Shown: positions 16,372-24,592 of the stretch, in pieces
How positions within the stretch are numbered: the stretch's first letter is position 1
Layout of the letters: every line of letters begins with the position of its first letter
Origin: Pseudomonadota bacterium
GTDB taxonomy: Bacteria > Pseudomonadota > Alphaproteobacteria > Sphingomonadales > Sphingomonadaceae
Assembly: GCA_023457895.1 (NCBI GenBank)
Contig: JAEXAY010000008.1
Location: forward strand, 62,001 to 126,000
DNA: 64,000 nt
Direction: 5' to 3'
Position numbers and translations under genes: made by a program
The notes under the pieces: model-generated
The model's database searches: none
Seen by the model: only the letters and a program-made list of their open reading frames with translations
What the model was told of the DNA's origin: nothing

Positions 16372-17745
16372 ATGTTGGGCGAACAGGCCGCGTTACGCAA
16401 GGCGTATCCACACTGGCTACCCGAAGACGGACGCGATGCGGTCGCGCATATTCCGGGCGAAGACGGACTTCCCCTGTTCGGCACGACATTCGAGCAATTG
16501 CGCGGTCCTGCCGCCTTCACCCGCAAGATGGTCGCGAGATATGGCAAGGTTTTCCGCACCCGCAGCTTTGGCAATTATCAGGTCGGGATGGTCGGGCCCG
16601 AAGCCAATGAACTGATGCTGTTCGACCGCGACCGCATCTTTTCCTCCGAACAGGGTTGGGGGCCGATCCTGTGGCGGTTGTTCCCGCGCGGGCTGATGCT
16701 GATGGATTTCGACCATCACCGCATGGACCGCCGCACGCTCTCGGTCGCGTTCAAGCCCGAGCCGATGCGCCATTATGCCGACGCGCTCAATGCGGGCATC
16801 CAGGCACGGGTAGCGCAATGGAGCGGCCAGAGCTTTCTCTTTTACCCCGCGATCAAGCAACTGACGCTCGACCTTGCCGCGACCTCGTTCCTCGGCATTC
16901 CGTGGGGACCGGAAGCTGACCACATCAACCGCGCCTTTGTCGATATGGTCGCCGCCTCGGTCGGGGTGGCGCGTACACCGATCCCCTTCACCAAGATGGC
17001 AAGGGGCGTTGCCGGCCGCAAATATATGAGCGCCTTCTTCGCCAAGGCGATCCCTGAACGGCGCAAGGCGGAAGGGACCGATATCTTCACCCAGATCTGC
17101 CACGCGCGCGATGAAAATGGCCAGCTTCTCGGCGATCAGGCGATCATCGACCATATGAACTTCCTGATGATGGCTGCGCACGACACCATCACCTCGTCGG
17201 TCACCTCGATGGTGTGGCTGCTCGGCAAGCATCCCGAATGGCAGGACAGGCTGCGCGCCGAAATGCTGGGCGTGGCAGAGGCCGGGCAGCCCATCGACCA
17301 TAATGCGCTGCCCCAGCTCGAACTGACCGAGATGGCGTTCAAGGAAAGCCTGCGCATGATCCCGCCGGTTCCGGCCATGCCGCGGCGCGCGCTCAAGGAT
17401 TTCGAGTTCGGCGGCTACACCATTCCGGCCGGCACCCATGTCGGCGTCAACACCAGCTACACGCATCATATGCCCGAATATTGGCCCGAACCGGAAAAGT
17501 TCGACCCGATGCGCTTTACCCCCGAGCAGGTACGCGAGCGGCACAAATATGCGTGGATCCCGTTCGGCGGCGGCGCGCATATGTGCCTGGGGCTGCATTT
17601 TGCCTATATGCAGGCGAAAATCTTCTTCCATCACCTCCTGACGACTCATCGGATCGTGCTCGAGCCGGATTATGCGCCCGAATGGCAAGCCTGGCCGATC
17701 CCCAAGCCGAAGGACGGGTTGAAGATCAGGCTGGAGAAGCTGTAA
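16372..17745 (+). CDS. Cytochrome P450
   Basis: 457-residue haem-thiolate monooxygenase. The haem-binding loop FGGGAHMCLG carries the axial Cys, the K-helix ExxR is in FKESLRMIPPVPAMPRR, and the I-helix oxygen-activation segment reads MMAAHDTITSS, where the usual Gly before the acid/Thr pair is Ala/His. No N-terminal membrane anchor is present, so it is soluble and needs separate ferredoxin or reductase partners, none of which is adjacent. Overall pattern (long FG region, HHRMDRRTLSVAF) resembles CYP51/CYP120-type enzymes acting on large lipids, but the substrate is not known. It is followed 11 bases later by an extensin-like gene. Confidence 0.93.
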   Translation: MLGEQAALRKAYPHWLPEDGRDAVAHIPGEDGLPLFGTTFEQLRGPAAFTRKMVARYGKVFRTRSFGNYQVGMVGPEANELMLFDRDRIFSSEQGWGPILWRLFPRGLMLMDFDHHRMDRRTLSVAFKPEPMRHYADALNAGIQARVAQWSGQSFLFYPAIKQLTLDLAATSFLGIPWGPEADHINRAFVDMVAASVGVARTPIPFTKMARGVAGRKYMSAFFAKAIPERRKAEGTDIFTQICHARDENGQLLGDQAIIDHMNFLMMAAHDTITSSVTSMVWLLGKHPEWQDRLRAEMLGVAEAGQPIDHNALPQLELTEMAFKESLRMIPPVPAMPRRALKDFEFGGYTIPAGTHVGVNTSYTHHMPEYWPEPEKFDPMRFTPEQVRERHKYAWIPFGGGAHMCLGLHFAYMQAKIFFHHLLTTHRIVLEPDYAPEWQAWPIPKPKDGLKIRLEKL

Positions 17746-17756
17746 CTGCCGGGCGC

Positions 17757-18482
17757 ATGGGTGCGCGCATTTTCTCGATCCTGTTCTGGCTGCTGCTTGC
17801 AGGCGGCCTCGTCTGGGCGGGGCGCGAAGGGCTCAAATGGATGCGCGCGCATCCCGAAGAATTCAGCTTCGCCCCGCTGAAGCTCGACCATCGTGTCGGA
17901 TCGGCAACGCGCGGCAAGCTGTCCGCGCTTGGCCAAGATCGCAATGCCTGCCATGCACTGCTCGGCGAAGCGGGCATAAACTTCACCGCACTGCCGCCGC
18001 GCGGCGAGGGGAAATGCCATGCCAGTGACCTTACCCGCCTGCCGCAGCAACCGGCCTTCCCGGTCCGCATCCATCCCGGCAACAGCAACCCGAGCTGTGC
18101 CGTCAATGCCGCCCTCATCCTGTGGCAGCGCGAGGTTGCCGGACCGGCGGCCGCAGCGCATTTCGGCAGCAAGGTGGCGCGGCTTGAAACCTTCGGCAGT
18201 TATAACTGCCGCACCGTCGCCAACAGCGAGCGGATGAGCGAACATGCGACCGGCAATGCGGTCGACATCGCCGCGCTGGTGCTCGCCGATGGCCGCCGCA
18301 TTTCCGTGCTCGGCGACTGGAACAGCGACGACCCGGCCCGCCGCGCTTTCCTGCGGGACATTCGCGAGGGGGCGTGCCGGCTTTTCACCACGGTGCTGTC
18401 GCCCGACTATAACGAGGCCCATGCCGATCATTTCCATTTCGACATGGCGCAGCGGACGGGCGGCTATGGTGTGTGCCGCTGA
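17757..18482 (+). CDS. Extensin-like C-terminal domain protein
   Basis: 241-residue membrane-anchored or exported protein. One N-terminal hydrophobic helix (FSILFWLLLAGGLVWAG) is followed by the Extensin_C (DUF882-related, peptidase M15-like) domain. His/Asp clusters are visible in HATGNAVDIAA and ADHFHFDM, and paired Cys residues (CHALLG, GEGKCHA, PSCAVN, YNCRT, EGACR, VCR) suggest disulfides outside the cytoplasm. M15-like folds bind zinc and cut peptidoglycan cross-links; activity here is inference. The ATG at 17757 begins the signal/anchor and lies 11 bases after the P450 stop. It is convergent with the EamA gene. Confidence 0.87.
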   Translation: MGARIFSILFWLLLAGGLVWAGREGLKWMRAHPEEFSFAPLKLDHRVGSATRGKLSALGQDRNACHALLGEAGINFTALPPRGEGKCHASDLTRLPQQPAFPVRIHPGNSNPSCAVNAALILWQREVAGPAAAAHFGSKVARLETFGSYNCRTVANSERMSEHATGNAVDIAALVLADGRRISVLGDWNSDDPARRAFLRDIREGACRLFTTVLSPDYNEAHADHFHFDMAQRTGGYGVCR

Positions 18483-18485
18483 GGG

Positions 18486-19319
18486 TCAGCGGAACAGCAG
18501 CAGGATCGCCGCGCCTGCGGCAATCATCCCGGCCCCGATCGCGCGTTGCAGCGACACTTTTTCCTTGAGGAACAGGACCGCGATGAGAAGGCCGAACAGG
18601 ATCGAAGTTTCGCGCAGCGCGGCCAGCATGGCGATATCGCCGAGCCGGTAGGCGTAAAGAGCCAGCCCGTAACTCAGCAAGGATCCGGCACCCGCAAGCA
18701 AGCCGGGCTTCCATTCGCTCCGCGCGGCCACAACGAAGGTGCGCCCCCTGATCAGCGCGAACAGTGCCGCAACCCCGCCGCCCAGCGTCACGAACACCCA
18801 GACGAAATAGCTCGCGACTGAGGGCGCCGCGCGCACTCCTTGCGCATCGGTAATCGTATAGGCTGCGATCATCCCGCCGGTCGCGACTGCCCACAGCATC
18901 GCGCGGCGCGGCACATGGCGTTCAAACGCGAGTGCCGCCGCGCCGATGCTGATGATGAGAACGCCGAGCATGACCGGCAATGTCATCGGCTCGCCGATCA
19001 GCAGCGTCGCGCCAAGCGCGCTCAACAGCGGCGCGGACCCGCGCATGATCGGATAGGCCGCGCTCATGTCCGCGCCCTCAAACGCCTTGATGAGACAGAG
19101 AAGATAAACGAGATGCGTCGCCCAGCTCAGCACAAGCCAGCCCCACGCGCCATGCGGCAGCGGCACGACGAACAGGAAGGGCAGAACGATAAGCGCGCTG
19201 AACCCGTCGATCAGCGCCCGGCTCGACATCTTGTCGCGGCCGGACTTGATAACCGCATTGACCCCGGCATGCACCGCGCCGGACAGCAGCATCAGGCCAG
19301 CCGATATGTCCAAGAACAT
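18486..19319 (-). CDS. EamA/DMT superfamily transporter
   Basis: 277-residue inner-membrane protein with about ten predicted helices arranged as two EamA repeats (roughly residues 5-135 and 150-275). Typical segments are MRGSAPLLSALGATLLIGEPM at the end of repeat 1 and AALRETSILFGLLIAVLFLKE at the end of repeat 2; both end in the conserved Glu/Pro region. Family members export metabolites or amino acids; substrate unknown. It lies 89 bases after the upstream lipoprotein gene and its stop is 3 bases from that of the convergent extensin-like gene. Confidence 0.9.
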   Translation of the reverse strand: MFLDISAGLMLLSGAVHAGVNAVIKSGRDKMSSRALIDGFSALIVLPFLFVVPLPHGAWGWLVLSWATHLVYLLCLIKAFEGADMSAAYPIMRGSAPLLSALGATLLIGEPMTLPVMLGVLIISIGAAALAFERHVPRRAMLWAVATGGMIAAYTITDAQGVRAAPSVASYFVWVFVTLGGGVAALFALIRGRTFVVAARSEWKPGLLAGAGSLLSYGLALYAYRLGDIAMLAALRETSILFGLLIAVLFLKEKVSLQRAIGAGMIAAGAAILLLFR

Positions 19320-19407
19320 TCCTATCTTTTATGATGGCGCTACTTTTCACCACGAAGAGAGATGAGGAAGTCGGGGCCGACCCTAGCCAGCCCCGCCCCG
19401 GTCGATC

Positions 19408-20106
19408 TTACGGCGCCAGGTTATCAGTAACTATTTTCTGGCCATCAAGCGATATCGAAGCATAGCCCGATTCCTTGATATCATTCGCCGCAATGCGGCC
19501 TTCGACATCAAGCCGCAGCGTATGCTTGTCGCGGAATGAATCCGGTCCCATAAGCCGCACACCAGTCCATGCATACTTGCTGAACACCTTGTCCAGATCG
19601 GCCTTTTTCGCGTTCATGATCGCAGTAAGGGCACCGGCCTGAACCTGCGACAGGGGCACGATATGATCATCAAGGCGGAACGATGCAGCATCGCCCATAA
19701 CCCTGATTTCTATTGGCGCGGGCTCAGAAAATGTTCCGGTTTTCATATCCATCTGGATACCGACCAGCTTTCGCGGGTCGTCGGGGCTTTGATACTGCAC
19801 CGTACATGTTGTCATCTGTCCGGTCGGTTCATCATCGGACGGATCGACTTCTGGTCCAGAGCTAAAAAAGGATGCAATCTCCGCCACTTTGGTATCGGCG
19901 CCGATTTGCTTGGCGATCGCCTTGAAACAGACGTCTGGTCCCTGAGCGAGCGTCGCCGCCGGGGTCGCCGAGCCGGAAGGCGGCGTTGCCGGCCTGTTGA
20001 CGGCCTTGTTCGCGTCGCTGGCCATTTCGTCCGACTTGGTTTCGCCACCGCTACAGGCTGCGAGCCCGAAAGCAAAGGTTGCCATCACAAGCATCTGAAT
20101 TTTCAT
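19408..20106 (-). CDS. Hypothetical lipoprotein
   Basis: 232-residue predicted lipoprotein (signal MKIQMLVMATFAFGLAAC, lipobox LAAC). The mature region begins with a Ser/Thr/Pro/Ala-rich linker followed by a compact domain with two Cys residues (GPDVCFKAIAKQIGAD, TTCTVQYQSP). I do not recognise the domain. It sits downstream of sufA (75 bases) on the same strand, but no functional tie to Fe-S assembly is visible. GGGAGATAGAG precedes the ATG. Confidence 0.8.
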   Translation of the reverse strand: MKIQMLVMATFAFGLAACSGGETKSDEMASDANKAVNRPATPPSGSATPAATLAQGPDVCFKAIAKQIGADTKVAEIASFFSSGPEVDPSDDEPTGQMTTCTVQYQSPDDPRKLVGIQMDMKTGTFSEPAPIEIRVMGDAASFRLDDHIVPLSQVQAGALTAIMNAKKADLDKVFSKYAWTGVRLMGPDSFRDKHTLRLDVEGRIAANDIKESGYASISLDGQKIVTDNLAP

Positions 20107-20181
20107 CTCTATCTCCCTTCTCGCATATTGGGGAAAAGCATAGAGGTGAACATGGAAACTGTAAACGGCGGCATCTACCGT

Positions 20182-20544
20182 CTAGACTGTGAAGCTCTCG
20201 CCGCAGCCGCACGTCCCGGTGGCGTTGGGGTTGGTGAAGACGAAGCCGGCGGCGAAATCATCCTCGACCCAGTCCATGGTGGAACCGATCAAGTAGAGGA
20301 CCGATGCACCATCGACGAAGAACAGCCCGCCCGGGGTTTCGATCCGTTCGTCGAACCCTTGTGCCTCAGTCACATAATCGACCGAATAGGCAAGCCCCGA
20401 GCAGCCGCGGCGCGGGGTCGACAGCTTGACGCCGATCGCGCCCTCGGGAGCGGTTTCCATGAGGTGCGCGATGCGCGCCTCGGCCGCCGGAGTAAGCGTG
20501 ATCGCCGCAGGACGCGGTTTACGCACGGTGGTGGTTTCGGTCAT
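20182..20544 (-). CDS. sufA: SufA/HesB-type iron-sulfur cluster carrier
   Basis: 120-residue A-type carrier that accepts [2Fe-2S] or [4Fe-4S] clusters from SufBCD and passes them to apo-enzymes. The three conserved cysteines are present: one in TPRRGCSGLAYSVDYV and two in the C-terminal GTCGCGESFTV. The start ATG at 20544 (MTETTTVRKP) gives the normal length. It is the last gene of the suf operon, 78 bases after sufT. The stretch SPREDA-like variations are not unusual for this family. Confidence 0.93.
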   Translation of the reverse strand: MTETTTVRKPRPAAITLTPAAEARIAHLMETAPEGAIGVKLSTPRRGCSGLAYSVDYVTEAQGFDERIETPGGLFFVDGASVLYLIGSTMDWVEDDFAAGFVFTNPNATGTCGCGESFTV

Positions 20545-20622
20545 TCGCTTACACTCCATGCCGTTCGTGCTGAGGGCGAACGGCGTATCAAAAATCACGC
20601 CAAAGTAGCACTTTGGCCGAAC

Positions 20623-21117
20623 TCAGAGCATCCCCAGTTCCAGTCGCGCCTCGTCGCTCATCTTGGAAGGATCCCACGGCGGATCCCACACCAGATTGAC
20701 TTCCGCAACGCCCACGCCCGGCACCGATCCGACGCGCAATTCGACCTCGCCCGGCATCGATTCCGCGACCGGGCAGTGCGGCGTCGTCAGCGTCATGGTG
20801 ACGACCGCGTGACCATCGTCCGTCACCTCGACATTGTAGATGAGGCCGAGATCGTAGATGTTCACCGGGATTTCGGGATCGAAGATCGTCCGCAGTTCCT
20901 CGATGATCGCCTCATAGACATTGCCGTCCGGTTCCGCCGCGTCCGGTTCCACCGGTTTCCGGGCGAGGAAGCCATCGAGATAATCGCGCTTGCGCTCGAC
21001 CTTGTCTCCCAAGCTCTCGGCCTCGAACGGCGACGGCGCCTCGACCCGCGCCTTGGGCGGCGGAGCCACTTCGGTGACTTCCTCGGTGATGATCTTGCGT
21101 TCTTCGTTCATGTCCAT
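20623..21117 (-). CDS. sufT: SUF-associated DUF59/MIP18 family Fe-S assembly protein (SufT-like)
   Basis: 164-residue protein with a C-terminal MIP18/DUF59 domain: EELRTIFDPEIPVNIYDLGL and MTLTTPHCPVAESMPGEVE carry the conserved Asp-Pro-Glu and Cys. An N-terminal 60-residue acidic/Pro-rich extension precedes it. SufT-type proteins help mature Fe-S enzymes under high demand. The start may be the ATG at 21117 or at 21111; the first directly follows the sufS stop (TGA at 21118-21120), indicating coupling. Confidence 0.92.
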   Translation of the reverse strand: MDMNEERKIITEEVTEVAPPPKARVEAPSPFEAESLGDKVERKRDYLDGFLARKPVEPDAAEPDGNVYEAIIEELRTIFDPEIPVNIYDLGLIYNVEVTDDGHAVVTMTLTTPHCPVAESMPGEVELRVGSVPGVGVAEVNLVWDPPWDPSKMSDEARLELGML

Positions 21118-22299
21118 TCACCCAAAAATCTTGCGGACGCGGTTCAGTCCCCGCACCAGCGCCGTGACGTCATCCTCATCGGAATAGAGGCCGAAGCTTG
21201 CGCGCGCGGTTGCGGGCACGCCGAGATGATCCATCAGCGGCTGGGCGCAATGATGCCCGGCCCGGATCGCGACACCGTCTTCATCCAATATGGTGCCGAT
21301 GTCGTGCGGATGCACCCCTTCCATCGCGAAAGAGACGATTCCGGCGCTGTTTTCCGGCCCGAACAGCCGGACGCTGTTGATCGCGCGCAGCGCCTCGCGC
21401 GTCTGCCGTACGAGCTTTTCCTCATGCGTGTGGATCGCCGCGACGCCGATCGCGGAGACATAATCGATTGCCGCCGCCAGCGCGATCGCGCCGGTGATAT
21501 GCGGCGTGCCCGCCTCGAACCGCGCGGGCGGCGGGGCATAGCTGGTGCGCTCGAACGTCACCCGGTCGATCATCGCCCCGCCGCCATGCCAGGGCGGCAT
21601 CGCCTCGAGCAGTTCCGGCTTCGCCCACAGCACGCCGATGCCGGTCGGCCCGTAGAGCTTGTGCCCGGAAAAGACATAGAAGTCCGCATCGAGCGCGGCG
21701 ACATCGACCGGCAGGCGCGGCACCGCCTGGCAGCCGTCGATGAGGATTTTCGCGCCCACCTTGCGCGCGAGCGCGACCGCGCGCGCCACGTCGAGCACGC
21801 TCCCCAGCACATTGGAGACATGGGCGAAGGCAACGAGCCTGTGCGCCGGGGTGAGCATCGCCCCGGCGGCACCAAGGTCGATGCACCCATCGCCCGTCAG
21901 CGGACAGACATCGATATGCGCGCCGGTGCGCTCGGCGAGCAGCTGCCACGGCACGATGTTCGAATGATGCTCGAGCGTCGACAGCAGGATGCGGTCGCCC
22001 GCCTTGAGGTTCGCATTGCCCCAGCTGTGCGCGACGAGGTTGATCCCCTCGGTCGCGCCGCGCACGAACACGCAATCCTCGGGCCGTGCGCCTATGAAGC
22101 GCGCCACCGTGCCGCGCGCTGCCTCATAGGCGAGCGTCATGTTGGCGGACTTGGCATAGACTCCGCGATGGACGGTGGCATAATCTTCCCCGAGCGCGCG
22201 CAGTTCGGCGTCGATCACCGCCTGCGGCTTGAGCGCGGTCGCGGCGGTATCGAGATAATGCCAGCCGCTGGCGAGCGAGGGGAAGTCGGTGCGGTTCAT
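21118..22299 (-). CDS. sufS: Cysteine desulfurase SufS
   Basis: 393-residue PLP enzyme that removes sulfur from cysteine and feeds it to SufBCD. The PLP lysine lies in DFYVFSGHKLYGPTGIGVLW, and the active-site Cys loop in AIRAGHHCAQPLMDHLG (R-x-G-x-H-C), typical of class II (SufS) desulfurases that act with SufE/SufU. The start at 22299 (MNRTDFPSLASGWHYLDTAA) is favoured; longer in-frame sequence is repeat-derived. No SufE gene is seen in this operon. The upstream gap carries a palindromic repeat. Confidence 0.95.
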   Translation of the reverse strand: MNRTDFPSLASGWHYLDTAATALKPQAVIDAELRALGEDYATVHRGVYAKSANMTLAYEAARGTVARFIGARPEDCVFVRGATEGINLVAHSWGNANLKAGDRILLSTLEHHSNIVPWQLLAERTGAHIDVCPLTGDGCIDLGAAGAMLTPAHRLVAFAHVSNVLGSVLDVARAVALARKVGAKILIDGCQAVPRLPVDVAALDADFYVFSGHKLYGPTGIGVLWAKPELLEAMPPWHGGGAMIDRVTFERTSYAPPPARFEAGTPHITGAIALAAAIDYVSAIGVAAIHTHEEKLVRQTREALRAINSVRLFGPENSAGIVSFAMEGVHPHDIGTILDEDGVAIRAGHHCAQPLMDHLGVPATARASFGLYSDEDDVTALVRGLNRVRKIFG

Positions 22300-22325
22300 G
22301 CACTGGCTCCTGGATTCAAAATATC

Positions 22326-22414
22326 GTCGCCCTGAACTTGTTTCAGGGTCCATAGCCCCGGAGCCATCGATAGCGGAGGACATATGGGTGCTGAAACAAG
22401 TTCAGCATGACGGG
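22326..22414. repeat. Palindromic repeat, copy A (sufD-sufS gap)
   Basis: About 89-base element with long inverted arms: CCTGAACTTGTTTCAGGG (left) and CTGAAACAAGTTCAGCATGA (right). The central spacer is about 40 bases. Three further copies lie at 23193-23280, 25033-25119 and 35880-35968, so this is a dispersed REP/MITE-like family. RNA of either strand would fold into a long hairpin. Confidence 0.9.
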
Positions 22415-22432
22415 GCAAGGAAAGCCGCGTTT

Positions 22433-23176
22433 TCACCCCAGCCCCCGCAGTTTCGCAAGTCCCGCCGCGCGATAATCCTCCTCGCGTTCCGCGCCGTCGA
22501 ACAGTCCGGCGATGAACGCCTCGATCAGCAGGGTGCGCGCCGCATCGGGCGCGAGCCCGCGCGAGGCGAGGTAGAACAGCGCGGTCCGGTCGAGCTCGCC
22601 CACCGTCGCGCCATGCGCGCATTTCACATCGTCGGCGAAGATTTCGAGTTCGGGCCTGGCGTTGGCGGTTGCGGTGCGGTCGAGCAGGATCGCCTTGACC
22701 GATTGCGCCGCGTCGGTGCCGACCGCTCCACGCGCGACCTCGATCCGCCCGAGCGCATTGCCCGTCGCATGCCCTGCCAGCACCGAGCGGATGGTCTGGT
22801 TGCTGCGCGCATCGGGTTCGAGATGACGCACCGTGGTGACGATCTCGAGCGTCTGCTCCCCTCCGCCGATCTGCGCCGCTGCCAGCTCGAAATGCGCGCC
22901 CCGGTGGAGGATGACATCAAAGCTCACCCGCCCGAGCTTCCCGCCGATATTGAGCAGCTTCACGTCGAGGCGGCTGCCCGGCATGAGCAGGATCGTATGA
23001 TCCTCGATCACCACCGCGTCATCGGGCGCGTCCTGCAGCAATTCGATGCTGTGCGCCTGCCCTTCGGCGACCGTCAGCGGCTCCGGCGCCGCGACCGGCC
23101 ATATCCGCGCGAGCGCCTCGAGGTCAGAATAGCGCCACGCCTCGTCGCGCCGGGTGGGGAGCGGGAGCGCGCTCAT
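22433..23176 (-). CDS. sufD: SufD, scaffold subunit of the SUF complex
   Basis: 247-residue beta-helix protein, paralogue of SufB, forming the SufBC2D scaffold on which Fe-S clusters are built. Recognisable parts: DEAWRYSDLEAL at the N-terminus and the C-terminal KCAHGATVGELDRTALFYLASRGL with the conserved His of SufD. The protein is short for the family (E. coli SufD is much longer) but normal for alphaproteobacteria with reduced N-terminal domains. Repeats flank it on both sides (22326-22414 and 23193-23280). Confidence 0.93.
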   Translation of the reverse strand: MSALPLPTRRDEAWRYSDLEALARIWPVAAPEPLTVAEGQAHSIELLQDAPDDAVVIEDHTILLMPGSRLDVKLLNIGGKLGRVSFDVILHRGAHFELAAAQIGGGEQTLEIVTTVRHLEPDARSNQTIRSVLAGHATGNALGRIEVARGAVGTDAAQSVKAILLDRTATANARPELEIFADDVKCAHGATVGELDRTALFYLASRGLAPDAARTLLIEAFIAGLFDGAEREEDYRAAGLAKLRGLG

Positions 23177-23192
23177 CCTTCCTTGCCTCCAT

Positions 23193-23280
23193 CGTCACCC
23201 TGAACTTGTTTCAGGGTCCATAGTAGCGGAGCCACCGGTGGTGCGGGAGATAGGGATGCTGAAACAAGTTCAGCATGACG
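23193..23280. repeat. Palindromic repeat, copy B (sufC-sufD gap)
   Basis: Same family as copy A: ACCCTGAACTTGTTTCAGGG on the left and GCTGAAACAAGTTCAGCATG on the right, about 88 bases. It fills most of the 130-base sufC-sufD gap. Confidence 0.9.
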
Positions 23281-23306
23281 GGACGAGGAAAGGCAAGCTA
23301 GACTTG

Positions 23307-24152
23307 TCACCCTGCCACCTCTCGCCCGGAAAGATCGGCATAGCCTTCGCGCTCCAGTTCGAGCGCGAGGTCGGGGCCGCCGGTCTTGACGATCCGCCCG
23401 TCGGCCAGGACATGGACAAAATCGGGGCGCACATAATCGAGCAGGCGCTGATAGTGGGTGATGAGGAGCACCGCCTTGCCGGGCTTGCGCATGATGCGGT
23501 TGATGCCCTCGCCCACCACGCGCAGCGCGTCGATATCGAGCCCGCTGTCGGTTTCGTCGAGGATCGCCATAACGGGATCGATAATCCCCATCTGCACCAT
23601 CTCGTTGCGCTTCTTCTCGCCGCCGGAAAAGCCGACATTGACCGGGCGCTTGAGCATGTCCATGTCCATCCCCATCGCATCTGCCTGGGCGCGCGCGAGC
23701 TTGAGGAAGTCGCCGCCCGAAAGCGGTTCCTCGCCGCGCTCCTTGCGCTGCGCATTGAGCGCCTCGCGCAGGAACTGGACATTGGAAACGCCGGGAATTT
23801 CCACCGGATACTGGAAGCCGAGGAAAAGGCCTGCGGCGGCGCGTTCATGCGGTTCGAGCTCCAGCAAGTTTATCCGAAGTCCTGAGCCTGTCGAAGGACG
23901 GCCATCCACTGCGCGTGCCCCTTCGACCCGTGCTTCGACAAGCTCAGCACTGCGGGTTTGAGGCGTAAACCACACTTCCCCTTCCGTCACCGCATAGCCC
24001 GGCCGTCCGCTCAGCACATAACCGAGCGTCGACTTGCCCGCGCCATTGGGGCCCATGATCGCGTGGATTTCACCCGCGTTGATGGTGAGGTTGAGCCCCT
24101 TGAGGATAGGACGGTCCGCGACCGTGGCGTGGAGGTTTTCAATCTTAAGCAT
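23307..24152 (-). CDS. sufC: SufC, ABC-type ATPase of the SUF complex, with an in-frame repeat insertion
   Basis: 281-residue ATPase that drives cluster assembly on SufB/SufD. Walker A GPNGAGKST (residues 34-42), ABC signature FSGGEKKRNE, Walker B PVMAILDETDSGLD and the H-loop LLITHYQRLL are intact. It is about 30 residues longer than usual because residues of about 63-94 (TPQTRSAELVEARVEGAR then AVDGRPSTGSGLRI) replace the short loop between the beta-strand EVWF and LLELEPHERAAAG. This insert is translated from a palindromic repeat (23881-23950) and stays in frame. Because the ATPase motifs are intact and the gene sits in a complete operon, the protein is probably functional, with the insert as a surface loop. 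Confidence 0.94.
   Translation of the reverse strand: MLKIENLHATVADRPILKGLNLTINAGEIHAIMGPNGAGKSTLGYVLSGRPGYAVTEGEVWFTPQTRSAELVEARVEGARAVDGRPSTGSGLRINLLELEPHERAAAGLFLGFQYPVEIPGVSNVQFLREALNAQRKERGEEPLSGGDFLKLARAQADAMGMDMDMLKRPVNVGFSGGEKKRNEMVQMGIIDPVMAILDETDSGLDIDALRVVGEGINRIMRKPGKAVLLITHYQRLLDYVRPDFVHVLADGRIVKTGGPDLALELEREGYADLSGREVAG
23881..23950. repeat. Palindromic repeat inserted in frame within sufC
   Basis: Imperfect inverted repeat: CCTGAGCCTGTCGAAGGAC (23881-23899) and GTGCTTCGACAAGCTCAGCAC (23930-23950), with a 30-base spacer. This is a different repeat class from copies A-D. It encodes the extra loop of SufC (residues near 68-91) without interrupting the frame. Confidence 0.85.
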
Positions 24153-24160
24153 TTGTTACT

Positions 24161-24592
24161 TTACTCTACGCCTGAAGTTTTTGAGAATGGTATCTTACGA
24201 CATGTCCCGCGCGTATGGTCTTCCACATACATCGCCATAGTGATAGCGCGCTCGGCACCATAGTTGCCGCTCCCAGGCTCCCACCACACCGAATCCTTGA
24301 GTGTGTAACCATCCGAAGCAGGGTCGCGGAAAATTATTCTTTTGCTCGAGATGCTATGTATCTTTTCCCATGCTTTGCATGAGTCGGCACAATATCTATT
24401 TCTGTCTAGATCGACCTGAAACGTCTCTTTGAAAGGCGTCTCCGCCCCTCCAAGGCTAGTTGTTCTACCTTCGCAAGCTAAACCGAAACGGCCAGTTTCG
24501 ATCTGTCCAGCTCCAATGTCCGCACATCCCGACAGCAGCGCAAGCGACAAACTTGCCCAACTCGTTCGCGCCAAGGAGCCTCTGCTGATCAT
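24161..24592 (-). CDS. Hypothetical lipoprotein within the suf operon
   Basis: 143-residue predicted lipoprotein (signal with lipobox LLSGC, start ATG at 24592). The mature part contains four Cys residues besides the lipidated one (LACEGR, RYCADSCKAWEK, TRGTCRKI), suggesting disulfides in the periplasm. I do not recognise the family. The gene is AT-richer than its neighbours. It overlaps the preceding gene by 4 bases (ATGA) and ends 8 bases before sufC, so it is transcribed with suf genes. A periplasmic protein in a cytoplasmic assembly operon is unexpected. Confidence 0.75.
   Translation of the reverse strand: MISRGSLARTSWASLSLALLSGCADIGAGQIETGRFGLACEGRTTSLGGAETPFKETFQVDLDRNRYCADSCKAWEKIHSISSKRIIFRDPASDGYTLKDSVWWEPGSGNYGAERAITMAMYVEDHTRGTCRKIPFSKTSGVE

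Noticed and set aside
19663..22335. A very long plus-strand open frame (about 890 codons) across the lipoprotein, sufA, sufT and sufS region.
   Set aside because: It is antisense to four well-recognised genes, has no domain I can recognise, and arises because GC-rich codon bias leaves the opposite strand open.
23307..24152. sufC as a pseudogene because of the repeat.
   Set aside because: The frame is intact with Walker A, signature, Walker B and H-loop all present, so it is more likely a working protein with an extra loop.
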